Assembly: GCA_038527215.1 (NCBI GenBank)
Contig: JBCBGC010000002.1
Span: 89,033 to 153,032, forward strand
Direction: 5' to 3'
DNA from: JAWPMV01 sp038527215
GTDB taxonomy: Bacteria; Bacteroidota; Bacteroidia; J057
Length of the DNA stretch: 64,000 bases
Part shown: positions 50,345 to 58,458 of the stretch, in pieces
Position numbering within the stretch: the first letter of the stretch is position 1
Layout of the letters: every line of letters begins with the position of its first letter
The notes under the pieces: generated by a model
What the model saw: the letters and a program-made list of their open reading frames with translations, nothing else
What the model was told of the DNA's origin: nothing
Databases searched by the model: none
Made by a program: the position numbers and the translations under genes

Positions 50345-51328
50345 ATGAAAGTTCGTGCAGCCATCACCGCAGTGGGCGGATATGTACCAGAGAAACGCCT
50401 GACCAACGCTGAGTTGGAAACCATGGTGGAAACCAATGATGCCTGGATACTGGAGCGGACCGGCATTGCAGAACGTCGCATCCTGGAAAAAGAAAAAGCA
50501 ACTTCTGATATGGCTGTAGCGGCCATTCATGATTTGCTGGCCAAAACCGCCTATGATGCAGAGGACATGGAACTCATCATTTGTTCCACGGTTTCTCCTG
50601 ACCACGTATATCCTGCCACGGCCAATATTATCGCGGATAAAGTAGGTGCGCACAAATCCTGGTCATTTGATATGAACGCTGCCTGTTCAGGCTTTTTGTA
50701 TGCCTTAAGGACCGGCTCTCAGTTTATCGAAAGCGGGATGCACAAACGGGTGTTGGTAGTTGGCGCCGATACCATGAGCATCCGGGTGGACTACGAAGAC
50801 CGCAATACCTGCATCCTCTTTGGAGATGGGGCTGGCGCCGTCTTGCTGGAACCCGCCGAGGAGGGATATGGCATCCTAGACTCAGCTTTTCAGGTGGACG
50901 GATCAGGGGCGCAGTATCTCATGCAAAAAGCCGGTGGCAGCAAGCATCCCACCACGGTAGAAAATGTGCAGAACAAAGAGCACTTTGTCCACCAGGAAGG
51001 GCGCACCGTCTTCAAATTTGCCGTCAAAGGCATGGCCGATATTACCGAAGCGGTCATGAAGCGTAACCAGCTGACCGGCGAGGATGTACAATGGCTGGTC
51101 CCTCACCAGGCCAACCGTCGCATCATAGATGCTACGGCCAAGCGCGCCAATCTCCCTGCCGAAAAAGTGATGGTCAACATTGATCGCTATGGCAATACTA
51201 CCAACGGTACTATCCCGCTTTGCTTGTGGGAATGGGAGGATCGCCTGAAAAAAGGGGATAACCTGATGCTGGCCGCCTTTGGGGGAGGCTTTAGCTGGGG
51301 CTCAATCTACCTCAAATGGGCCTACTAA
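50345..51328 (+). CDS. fabH: 3-oxoacyl-ACP synthase III (FabH)
   Basis: A 327-residue condensing enzyme that starts fatty-acid synthesis by joining acetyl-CoA (or a branched starter) to malonyl-ACP. Catalytic residues: Cys114 in NAACSGFLYA, His254 in WLVPHQANRRI and Asn284 in DRYGNTTNGTIPL. The N-terminal ILERTGIAERRI and C-terminal AAFGGGFSWGS are typical. Same-strand neighbours efp, accB and accC follow, a Bacteroidota lipid-synthesis grouping. The lipoprotein gene at 51316 overlaps its end by 13 bases. A leader hairpin lies upstream. Confidence 0.95.
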   Translation: MKVRAAITAVGGYVPEKRLTNAELETMVETNDAWILERTGIAERRILEKEKATSDMAVAAIHDLLAKTAYDAEDMELIICSTVSPDHVYPATANIIADKVGAHKSWSFDMNAACSGFLYALRTGSQFIESGMHKRVLVVGADTMSIRVDYEDRNTCILFGDGAGAVLLEPAEEGYGILDSAFQVDGSGAQYLMQKAGGSKHPTTVENVQNKEHFVHQEGRTVFKFAVKGMADITEAVMKRNQLTGEDVQWLVPHQANRRIIDATAKRANLPAEKVMVNIDRYGNTTNGTIPLCLWEWEDRLKKGDNLMLAAFGGGFSWGSIYLKWAY

Positions 51329-52266
51329 GGCACATATCTTGGCTCCTGGCTGGGCTGGCTTTGCTGCCAGCCTGCGAGTTCGATCAGGATGCCGCCTTCG
51401 AACTACAAACCGTAGCGGGCCATTTTCTAGTAGAAGATAGCCTGGGGCGTCCCCAACTTTGGCAGTGGACCCCCGACGGCATGGGACCGGAATATCCCTT
51501 TGCCCGGGATGCCGTAGGAGACCTGGCCCGCTGGCAGGAGGAAGCCTGGGTAAGTCTGCCGGAGCAGCAGCTCCTGGTGCAATTTCATCCGCAAAGCCTG
51601 GCCATTGTACAACAAATCTCTACCGCTCCTTATCAGGCGCATTACTTCCAGCCAGGAAGCCGGGAAATCCTGCTGAGCGACACCATGCAAAAAGCCCTGA
51701 TATTTTACGGAAAAAAGGATGGCCGCTTCCTGGCAGCCGATAGCCTGGGGACGCCAGGTCCGTTGGATTACCGCAGCAGCCATTTCTACGTGGCCTATGC
51801 CCATGGCCTGGTGGCGATCTGGCAGGAAGATGCCCTGGCCATTCGCCGCAGCCATGTCCTGCCTGCTCCCATTACAGATTGGCAACAGGAACCGACCTTT
51901 CGTAATATCGGCTTTGGGGCTACGGACTCGGGCCTTTGGCAGGTCAACCTCAATGTCAATGACTACCTCCTGGAAAACGATCCAGCGCTCACCTCATTCG
52001 AGAAAGTACGCATCAGCCCTTATTTGCGCCGCATCTATGAAAAAGAATCGCTAGCCACCTTTCGGCTGAGTCAGGGGCAGATCACCGGCGTGGGCCTGAC
52101 TGGGGTGCAGGATTTTGAAATGGATTTTTTTGAGAACCAGCTTTTCTTCAAGCAAAACAACCAGCTTTGGCGACTCAATCTGCTGAATAACCAATTGATC
52201 GAGGAGGGCCCTTTCCCCTTCAGCATGCGTAAAGCCCTTTTCTTCGCCCTACCGATTGGGGAATAA
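51316..52266 (+). CDS. hypothetical lipoprotein, beta-rich
   Basis: A 316-residue protein whose start overlaps the end of fabH by 13 bases, so it is translationally coupled. The N-terminus (MGLLRHISWLLAGLALLPAC EFD) has a lipobox LPAC. The rest is beta-rich and resembles a propeller or barrel without a family I can name: GHFLVEDSLGRPQLWQWTPD, AVGDLARWQEEAWVSLPEQQ LLVQFHPQ, RSSHFYVAYAHGLVAIWQED, VNLNVNDYLLENDPAL and LFFKQNNQLWRLNLLNNQLI. Trp- and Gln-rich. The position inside a fatty-acid/translation cluster may be accidental. Function unknown. Confidence 0.75.
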   Translation: MGLLRHISWLLAGLALLPACEFDQDAAFELQTVAGHFLVEDSLGRPQLWQWTPDGMGPEYPFARDAVGDLARWQEEAWVSLPEQQLLVQFHPQSLAIVQQISTAPYQAHYFQPGSREILLSDTMQKALIFYGKKDGRFLAADSLGTPGPLDYRSSHFYVAYAHGLVAIWQEDALAIRRSHVLPAPITDWQQEPTFRNIGFGATDSGLWQVNLNVNDYLLENDPALTSFEKVRISPYLRRIYEKESLATFRLSQGQITGVGLTGVQDFEMDFFENQLFFKQNNQLWRLNLLNNQLIEEGPFPFSMRKALFFALPIGE

Positions 52267-52373
52267 TCAATCTTATTTTGTTAATTTGCACGATGCTTTG
52301 AAGGCTGCCTGAGAGGACTTAGCTTTGGCCGCTGAAAAGCAGAACTATTAGATGCAAAAAGACTGTTCTACTT

Positions 52374-52940
52374 ATGGCCAATACCTCTGATATTAGAAAC
52401 GGGCTCACCTTTCGCTACAACGGAGAAATCTATACCGTGGTCAGCTTTCAGCACGTGAAGCAAGGACGCGGCAGTGCTTTTGTCCGGGTAAAAATGAAAA
52501 GCATCACCACGGGTAAAGTGATTGAGAACTCTTTCAACACCTCAGCCAAGATCGACGATATCCGGGTGGAGCGTAAAAACTACCAATATCTCTTCGATGA
52601 GGGTGATTTTTTGGTATTCATGGACACTGAGACTTACGAGCAAATAAATATCGCCAAGCATATGATTTCGGCCATTGATCTCCTGGAAGAAGGGGAAATG
52701 GTAGAAGTACTCGTCAATACCGAAGATGATTCTCCGCTGACAGTGGAAATGCCTAAGCATGTGGTGCGTGAGGTAACCTATACCGAACCAGGCCTGAAAG
52801 GAGATACCGCTACCAACACCCTTAAGCCCGCTACCCTCAACACCGGAGCCGAAGTTCGGGTGCCGCTTTTCATCAACATTGGCGACAAAGTTAAAATTGA
52901 CACCTCTGATAAAAGCTATATCGAGCGGGTTAAATCTTAA
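52374..52940 (+). CDS. efp: translation elongation factor P
   Basis: A 188-residue EF-P that helps ribosomes through proline stretches. Domain I has FQHVKQGRGSAFVRVK at about 25-40. The loop tip, usually PGKG with a modified Lys, reads QGRG, so the tip residue is Arg32. Domains II/III include EDSPLTVEMPKHVVREVTYT EPGLKGDTATNTLKPATL and the closing VPLFINIGDKVKIDTSDKSY. No genes for EpmA, EpmB or EarP lie in the window. It sits between the fabH pair and accB on the plus strand, with about 107 bases of leader. The Arg at the tip is unusual for this Lys-type loop. Confidence 0.94.
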   Translation: MANTSDIRNGLTFRYNGEIYTVVSFQHVKQGRGSAFVRVKMKSITTGKVIENSFNTSAKIDDIRVERKNYQYLFDEGDFLVFMDTETYEQINIAKHMISAIDLLEEGEMVEVLVNTEDDSPLTVEMPKHVVREVTYTEPGLKGDTATNTLKPATLNTGAEVRVPLFINIGDKVKIDTSDKSYIERVKS

Positions 52941-52980
52941 TCCCTGTTTTACTACGACCCCTATTTACAACTAGAATATT

Positions 52981-53493
52981 ATGGAGTTTAAAGAAATCCA
53001 GGACATCCTTCGGCTGGTCAACCGGACCAATCTGACCGAGGTTGAAATAGAGAAAAAGGATTTCCGGATCAAAATCCGTAGAAAAAGTCCCGAAAGCAAC
53101 GTTATCTACACGACTCAAACCAGTGCCGCGCCTCCTGTGGCAGCTGTTCCTCCGGTGGCCGCAGCCCCTGCTACGCCTCCTCCGGCAGCTGAAGCTCCCG
53201 TAGCCGAGAAACCAGCTGAAGCCACGAGCGCCCCTGCTGACAATGCCAATCTGCTAGAGTTTAAGTCTCCCATGATCGGTACCTTCTACCGCGCTCCTAA
53301 TCCTGAAACGCCTCCTTTCATCAAAGTAGGAGACGTGGTTGAAAAAGGCCAGGTAGTCTGTATCGTAGAAGCGATGAAACTCTTCAATGAAATCGAATCA
53401 GAGGTTTCAGGGAAAGTGGTAAAAATCCTGGTAGAGGATGCTCAACCGGTAGAATACGATCAGGTATTATTTGTCGTAGACCCTAACGGATAA
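52981..53493 (+). CDS. accB: biotin carboxyl carrier protein of acetyl-CoA carboxylase
   Basis: A 170-residue carrier. The N-terminal helical region (MEFKEIQDILRLVNRTNLTE VEIEKKDFRIKIRRKS) joins a flexible Ala/Pro-rich linker (about 48-88, PPVAAVPPVAAAPATPPPAA). The biotinyl domain carries Lys133 in the canonical EAMKLFNEI, with SPMIGTFYRAPNPETPPFIK ahead of it. It holds the biotin that AccC carboxylates. It lies 40 bases after efp and 60 bases before accC, so it belongs to the same transcript as accC. The subunits for the transferase step (AccA/AccD) are not in the window. Confidence 0.95.
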   Translation: MEFKEIQDILRLVNRTNLTEVEIEKKDFRIKIRRKSPESNVIYTTQTSAAPPVAAVPPVAAAPATPPPAAEAPVAEKPAEATSAPADNANLLEFKSPMIGTFYRAPNPETPPFIKVGDVVEKGQVVCIVEAMKLFNEIESEVSGKVVKILVEDAQPVEYDQVLFVVDPNG

Positions 53494-53540
53494 GGCATTT
53501 CGAGGCTCATCCCTGAGCCCCCCTGGCGCTCAGGCACAAA

Positions 53541-53546
53541 AAGGAG
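53541..53546 (+). promoter_or_regulatory. consensus Shine-Dalgarno site of accC
   Basis: AAGGAG, 7 bases ahead of ATG 53554. Most genes in this window have no such site, as usual in Bacteroidota, so this one stands out and supports the chosen start. Confidence 0.6.
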
Positions 53547-53553
53547 AAATATC

Positions 53554-54909
53554 ATGTTCAATAAAATTCTTATTGCAAACCGCGGTGAAATCGCCTTGCG
53601 GGTCATTAGAACTTGCAAGGAAATGGGCATCAAATCGGTGGCTGTTTTCTCTACTGCGGATAAAGATAGTTTGCATGTACGCTTCGCTGATGAAGCAGTC
53701 TGTATCGGCCCTCCAGCCAGTAAGGACAGCTACCTCAGCATGGCCAACATCATCTCTGCCGCAGAAATCTGCGGGGTAGATGCGATTCACCCAGGCTATG
53801 GGTTTATGGCGGAGAATTCCGAATTCTCTCAGCTGTGTGAAGACCACGGCATCAAATTCATCGGTCCTAAAGGCAAGGTAATTGACTCCATGGGAGACAA
53901 GGCCACCGCCAAAGAATCTATGCGCAATGCGGGTGTGCCCGTGGTGCCAGGTTCTGACGGACTCCTGGATACCCTGGATCAAGCCCTGGAAATCGCAGAA
54001 GAATGTGGCTATCCAGTTCTGCTGAAAGCAACTGCAGGTGGCGGTGGAAAAGGTATGCGTAAGGTAGAAGGCCCTGAAGGCATGCAAGACGCCTGGAACA
54101 GTGCACAGGCAGAAGCCGGGGCGGCCTTCGGTAATGCAGGTCTCTACCTCGAGAAATTCGTCGTAGAACCCCGCCACGTGGAAATCCAGATCATGGCTGA
54201 CCAGCATGGTAATGCATACGCCCTGGCCGAAAGAGATTGCACCATCCAGCGTCGCCACCAAAAACTGGTGGAAGAAACGCCTTGTCCGGTCCTCTCTCCT
54301 GAGACCCGTAAGAAAATGGAAGACGCAGCCGTAAGAGCCGCTAAATCCGTGGACTATGAAGGAGCCGGTACGGTAGAATTTCTCTATGACAAATTCGGCA
54401 ATTTCTATTTCATGGAGATGAACACCCGAATCCAGGTGGAGCACCCCGTAACGGAGGAGATTTTTGACGTAGACCTGATCCGGGAACAAATCCGCGTAGC
54501 TGCAGGAGAAAAAATCGAGCCTTACAAAAGATTGGAAGGCCGCTACTCCATGGAGGTTCGTATCAATGCCGAAGATGTCTTCAACGATTTCCGTCCTTCC
54601 CCTGGAAAAATCAAATATTTCCACAAACCTGGAGGTCCTTCCGTCCGGGTAGATACCCATGCCTTCTCAGGCTATGTGATTCCGCCTTACTATGATTCCA
54701 TGATCGGTAAGCTGATCGTAACCGGAAACAGTCGGGAGGAAGTGGTGGCCAAAATGCGCAGAGCGCTGGAAGAGTTCATCGTGGAAGGCGTCAAAACGAC
54801 CATTCCTTTCCATAAACGACTAATGAAGGACGAGGTCTTCAAATCCGGGATTTATGCGACAAGTTTCCTGGAAACCTTTGACCTGACTCCTGACCCAACT
54901 GAATCCTAG
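53554..54909 (+). CDS. accC: biotin carboxylase subunit of acetyl-CoA carboxylase
   Basis: A 451-residue ATP-grasp enzyme that carboxylates biotin on AccB. The order of motifs is standard: KILIANRGEIALRVIRTCKE MGI (1-25), IHPGYGFMAENSEF (about 77-90), the glycine-rich ATP loop LKATAGGGGKGMRKV (about 158-172), HVEIQIMADQHGNAYALAER DCTIQRRHQK, and the catalytic EMNTRIQVEHPVTEEIFDVD LIREQI (Arg/Gln/His). The start has a consensus ribosome-binding site. It ends with the BC C-terminal domain (FSGYVIPPYYDSMIGKLIVT). It closes the fabH-efp-accB-accC run. A long antisense ORF opposite it is coding shadow. Confidence 0.96.
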   Translation: MFNKILIANRGEIALRVIRTCKEMGIKSVAVFSTADKDSLHVRFADEAVCIGPPASKDSYLSMANIISAAEICGVDAIHPGYGFMAENSEFSQLCEDHGIKFIGPKGKVIDSMGDKATAKESMRNAGVPVVPGSDGLLDTLDQALEIAEECGYPVLLKATAGGGGKGMRKVEGPEGMQDAWNSAQAEAGAAFGNAGLYLEKFVVEPRHVEIQIMADQHGNAYALAERDCTIQRRHQKLVEETPCPVLSPETRKKMEDAAVRAAKSVDYEGAGTVEFLYDKFGNFYFMEMNTRIQVEHPVTEEIFDVDLIREQIRVAAGEKIEPYKRLEGRYSMEVRINAEDVFNDFRPSPGKIKYFHKPGGPSVRVDTHAFSGYVIPPYYDSMIGKLIVTGNSREEVVAKMRRALEEFIVEGVKTTIPFHKRLMKDEVFKSGIYATSFLETFDLTPDPTES

Positions 54910-54920
54910 AGATCGCGCAT

Positions 54921-55025
54921 CTTAGCGCCTGTTCGGATTCTGGTGTTTTTGGCTGAGGGGACCGATTTTGGGGTGCTGAAAAGCGAAATCCTCGGACAAA
55001 AGGAAATTTCCGAACAAGCGCTTAG
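54921..55025. repeat. long imperfect inverted repeat between accC and the MutS-like gene
   Basis: Outer arms CTTAGCGCCTGTTCGGA (54921-54937) and TCCGAACAAGCGCTTAG (55009-55025) pair at 15 of 17 positions. Inner arms TTTTGGCTGAGG (54947-54958) and CCTCGGACAAAA (54990-55001) pair at 10 of 12. The whole 105-base fold-back ends 24 bases before the MutS-like start. It could be a MITE-like hairpin or an RNA structure in the leader of the next gene. It lacks a terminal T-tract, so it is not a plain terminator. Confidence 0.6.
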
Positions 55026-55049
55026 CTGAAAAGTAGGTAAACACGACCC

Positions 55050-56894
55050 ATGATGGAGGAAATCGCGGCTGCTTATCGGCAGCGGATGCAAGACATTCAA
55101 CAGAAATTAGACGGGTTAAAAGCCCGCTATAATCTTTATGCCTATGGGCGACTCGGCATCTTTGTGATGGGAGTCGCCCTTACTTATTTCCTGGTCAGCT
55201 TCAATGGTCTGGTCGGAATCCTGGCCGGCCTGGCTTCGCTGGTGCTTTTTCTCTATCTGGTCAAGCTGCATACAGACCTGGCTGACCACCGGGATCATCT
55301 CAAGCGCTTAGCAGAGGTACAGGAGGATGAAATTTCCTTTCTGGAAGGCAAATGGGATCATTTCGATCCAGGAAATGCCTTCATCGACCACGATCACGCC
55401 TACTCCTCCGACCTGGACATTTTTGGGCGGGCCTCGCTCTACCAATTTCTCAACCGAACTGGAACCAGCATGGGCCATCAGCAATTGGCCGCCTGGTTGC
55501 GCTTTCCGGAACAGGATCAAGCGAAGATCCGGGCTCGACAAGCAGCCATCCAAGAGCTAAGCAAAGACATCGACTGGAGCCTCAACTTTCAAGCGCTGGC
55601 CAAAGGGCATTCGGAAGGAGACACCGATCAACCGTCGGTGATCCTGGATTGGCTGAAACAACCCATTTACTTTCTGCATCATCCGGTGTATAAAGTATTG
55701 CTATGGTTGCTGCCCAGTCTCTTTGCCTTGAGTTTTGCGGCCTGGATCATTTTTGACCTACCGGCTGTAAAAGCCGCGACCGGAGGCTTTGTTTTTCCAG
55801 GCTGGGTATCTTTGGCTTTTTTTCTAGGCCAGTTGGGCGTAGTAGGCCTCAACCTCACCCGTACCGCAGAGCAACACCAACAGATCGGCCGCAAGAGCCG
55901 CATGCTTGGCAAATACGGTGCTTTGCTCCGGGAGATTGAGTCAGGGAAATTTTCTTCCGAGGTGCTGCAATCTGATCAGGCTTCCCTCAAAACCGAGGGA
56001 GAAACGGCCGGGGATCAAATTCAACGGCTGGCTCAACTGAGCTATATGTTTGATCAGCGGCTCAACATTTTTGCCGGCCTTTTTCTGAACGGGATCATGA
56101 TGTGGGATTTGCGCTACCTCAGTCGCCTGGAAAAATGGAAGGAAGGTCATCAGGCAGATATGAGCCATTGGTTCGAAGTCATCGGGCAGTGGGACGCCCT
56201 GGTTAGCTTTGCCCGTCTGGCTTACAACCGTCCGGAGTTGATCTATCCCACCATTGAGGAAGGAGCCTTCCATTTTACCAGTAAACAACTGGGGCATGTA
56301 TTGCTCGATCCGGAACGCCGGGTAGACAATAATATGTCCCTGGGTAAGCCGGGAGAATTCCTGGTCATTACTGGGGCCAACATGGCCGGAAAGAGTACCT
56401 TCCTGCGCACCGTAGGGGTCAACCTCATCCTGGGCATGAATGGTGCCCCCGTCTGCGCCGAGGAAATGGCTTTTGTCCCCATCCCGATGATCACCAGTGT
56501 GCGGGCCCATGATTCTCTTTCCGACAACGAATCCTATTTCTATGCGGAACTCAAGCAGCTGAAAAAAATCATTGATGCGCTTAAGGAAGGGGCTCCGCTT
56601 TTTATCATCGTGGACGAAATGCTGCGTGGCACCAACTCCCGCGACAAAATGGTGGGCTCCCGTAAGTTCATCGAGCAGCTCATCCAACTCAAAGGGGTAG
56701 GCATGATTGCTACCCACGACCTTTCTCTGGGCACCCTGGCGGATGACTACCCGGATTTTGCCCGCAACAAACGCTTCGAAGTGGAAATCGAGGAGGAGCA
56801 ATTACGCTTTGATTATACCCTGCGCGACGGCATTTCCCAGAACCTCAATGCGACTTTCCTGATGCAGCAGATGGGCATCATGCCTAAAGAATAA
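55050..56894 (+). CDS. membrane-associated MutS-family ATPase
   Basis: A 614-residue protein. N-terminal coiled coil (MMEEIAAAYRQRMQDIQQKL), then one or two membrane helices (LGIFVMGVALTYFLVSFNGL VGILAGLASLVLFLYLV, about 36-72), a MutS-like lever/clamp region with a second hydrophobic pair (VYKVLLWLLPSLFALSFAAW, then GWVSLAFFLGQLGVVGLNL, about 212-272), and the MutS ATPase: Walker A GANMAGKSTFLRTVGVN (about 442-458), Walker B LFIIVDEMLRGTN and MIATHDLSLG. No MutS mismatch-binding domain (Phe-x-Glu). Membrane-bound MutS relatives of this kind are found in Bacteroidota; their role is not known to me, and mismatch repair is unlikely. ATG 55053 is an alternative start. Confidence 0.85.
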   Translation: MMEEIAAAYRQRMQDIQQKLDGLKARYNLYAYGRLGIFVMGVALTYFLVSFNGLVGILAGLASLVLFLYLVKLHTDLADHRDHLKRLAEVQEDEISFLEGKWDHFDPGNAFIDHDHAYSSDLDIFGRASLYQFLNRTGTSMGHQQLAAWLRFPEQDQAKIRARQAAIQELSKDIDWSLNFQALAKGHSEGDTDQPSVILDWLKQPIYFLHHPVYKVLLWLLPSLFALSFAAWIIFDLPAVKAATGGFVFPGWVSLAFFLGQLGVVGLNLTRTAEQHQQIGRKSRMLGKYGALLREIESGKFSSEVLQSDQASLKTEGETAGDQIQRLAQLSYMFDQRLNIFAGLFLNGIMMWDLRYLSRLEKWKEGHQADMSHWFEVIGQWDALVSFARLAYNRPELIYPTIEEGAFHFTSKQLGHVLLDPERRVDNNMSLGKPGEFLVITGANMAGKSTFLRTVGVNLILGMNGAPVCAEEMAFVPIPMITSVRAHDSLSDNESYFYAELKQLKKIIDALKEGAPLFIIVDEMLRGTNSRDKMVGSRKFIEQLIQLKGVGMIATHDLSLGTLADDYPDFARNKRFEVEIEEEQLRFDYTLRDGISQNLNATFLMQQMGIMPKE

Positions 56895-56899
56895 AAATC

Positions 56900-56965
56900 A
56901 GCCACGAATACACGAATTAGGGACTAATCAGTAGCTATTCGTCTTTCATTCGATCATTCGTGGCT
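56900..56965. repeat. REP-like inverted repeat after the MutS-like gene
   Basis: Perfect 10-bp arms AGCCACGAAT (56900-56909) and ATTCGTGGCT (56956-56965), with a second CACGAATTAG next to the left arm. The 'CCACGAATACACGAAT' pattern recurs in intergenic DNA of many bacteria, from memory. It may help end transcription of the MutS-like gene (TTCCTTAATATT follows on the plus strand). Confidence 0.5.
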
Positions 56966-57037
56966 TTCCTTAATATTGGCTACCAAATTTTCCTTACCTT
57001 AGGTCTGCCCCGCGCTTCCATCCGATAGCTAACGCCT

Positions 57038-57466
57038 ATGTCTGCGGCCTTTCCCCTTCCTCCTGAACTACACGCCCTGCTTGCCCAAGGCATCTGGCCC
57101 AGCGACCAGGAAGCTGCCCGTAAGCAAAGGCTACAACCCATCCTTTCTGCGGCCCAAATCAAGGCTGTATTTGCCGGTGAGAAAGTCCTGGAATTCCGGC
57201 CCCTCCCCTTCTCTACCATCACAGAGGAAATCCCCCGCGCCACGAGCTTTTGGCAAGAATTTGGGGCGCTAGAGGAAATTCAAGCCGACCAATGCCTCAT
57301 CATCGCAGACTTTGAAATCGGCTCGGACTCCATGGTCATCCTGGATTATGCCGATGACTTTCAGCGGCCCCTGGTCAAGTGGTTGAAGTGGACCGCCAAG
57401 GAGACCCACTGGGTGGTGGTAGCCCCCGATTTTGGGGAATTTATGCGCCTGCTGGGCCTCGGCTAA
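57038..57466 (+). CDS. hypothetical protein, SUKH (SMI1/KNR4)-like
   Basis: A 142-residue cytoplasmic protein. The C-terminal half reads as a SUKH-type domain: CLIIADFEIGSDSMVILDYA DDFQRPLVKWLKWTAKETHW VVVAPDFGEFMRLLGL, with the usual strand, the 'D..LDY' segment and the 'DF.EF...LG' closing helix. The N-terminal half (LPPELHALLAQGIWPSDQEA) is a helical region seen in SUKH-like proteins with an 'L.....WP' opening. SUKH proteins often serve as immunity proteins of polymorphic toxins, but no toxin gene is adjacent, so this may be an orphan or have another role. Confidence 0.6.
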   Translation: MSAAFPLPPELHALLAQGIWPSDQEAARKQRLQPILSAAQIKAVFAGEKVLEFRPLPFSTITEEIPRATSFWQEFGALEEIQADQCLIIADFEIGSDSMVILDYADDFQRPLVKWLKWTAKETHWVVVAPDFGEFMRLLGLG

Positions 57467-57554
57467 GGGACCAATCTCATCCGGCCCGTTGATTTCCCTC
57501 ATTGAAAAAAGGCTCCCCCTTGACCTCCTTGACTGGAAATAATTCCATACTGTC

Positions 57555-58160
57555 ATGAAGGGGTTCAAACGGATTTTCTTAGGGGTTTTCATGGGTCTAC
57601 TGGCTGGTTGGGGTTTACTGACTTTTGTTACGCCCTGGTTAGGCACCGCCACCTTCACTGTCATGGGTGATGAGTGTGCTCCCCAGCAAGCCTTGATTTT
57701 TTTCCAGCCTGATCCTTATTACAACCTGGACGAGCAGGTATGCCAGCATTTTGCGGAAGGCCTGGCTGAACACGGCTTTCGCATCGCCCTCTACTCGCTG
57801 GCCGAGGCACCCGACCCTCTGCCTCCAGCCGACCTCCTGGTCTTCTGCGCCAATACCTACAACTGGGCCCCAGACCGCAGGCTTACGGCCTTCATCCAGC
57901 AACTCGAACTGACCGATCAACCCACCGTAGCTTTGACGGTTGGGGCTGGCTCCACTGACCGGGCCGAACGCGTCCTCCATCATCGCCTGCGCAAGCAAGG
58001 CGCTCAAGTCATCGCCACCCAAGCCTTCTGGCTCATGCGCCCCAATGACGAAAGCCGCATGGGAGAAAGCAATGTGGTCGTGGCGCGGGATATGGCCCGG
58101 AACTTAGGAAAAGCGGTGGGCGAACGGGGCGTAGGGCTGGGATCGCAGGTACTGCGATAG
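57555..58160 (+). CDS. membrane-anchored flavodoxin-like protein
   Basis: A 201-residue protein with an N-terminal signal anchor (MKGFKRIFLGVFMGLLAGWG LLTFV). The mature domain has alternating strands and helices of a flavodoxin-like fold: QQALIFFQPDPYYNLDEQVC QHFAEGL (about 45-71), FRIALYSLAEAP, ADLLVFCANTYNWAPDRRLT (about 94-113), TVALTVGAGSTDRAERVLHH and a C-terminal helix (NVVVARDMARNLGKAVGE). The 'T-Y-N-W' and 'GAGS' loops are where flavodoxins bind FMN, but a consensus phosphate loop is not obvious, so FMN binding is uncertain. It follows the SUKH-like gene by 88 bases. The next 298 bases (58161-58458) are AT-rich with no gene. Confidence 0.6.
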   Translation: MKGFKRIFLGVFMGLLAGWGLLTFVTPWLGTATFTVMGDECAPQQALIFFQPDPYYNLDEQVCQHFAEGLAEHGFRIALYSLAEAPDPLPPADLLVFCANTYNWAPDRRLTAFIQQLELTDQPTVALTVGAGSTDRAERVLHHRLRKQGAQVIATQAFWLMRPNDESRMGESNVVVARDMARNLGKAVGERGVGLGSQVLR

Positions 58161-58458
58161 GGGGGATATTTCAATTGCAAATAGCCAACAATATGATCAA
58201 GAATAGTATTGATTTATTTCTTGCATTTTAATGGTTCCAGTGTTTACCCTTCTTGAATCACACAAAACGCCAACAATACGTCATTACCATACAAGGCCTT
58301 TTATAGCCATCCAATAACAGCTTCTTATTAGTGAAATTTTCCATTGGAGAAATCTTTCCTTAATTTCAATCTAAGCCAACTTGTCTTATTCAAAACGCCC
58401 ATAGAGTGTTCTTAATAGTTGATCCCATTATGGGATACTTCTTAATATGATCTGATTT

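Noticed and set aside
53530..54660. 376-residue ORF antisense to accC
   Set aside because: It is a shadow of the highly conserved accC frame; composition is Phe/His/Arg-rich without domain features, and accC covers the same DNA with all its motifs.
57618..57631. CTGAC-TTTT-GTTAC, resembling the FNR-type boxes
   Set aside because: It lies inside the coding sequence of the flavodoxin-like protein, far from any downstream start, so is probably chance.
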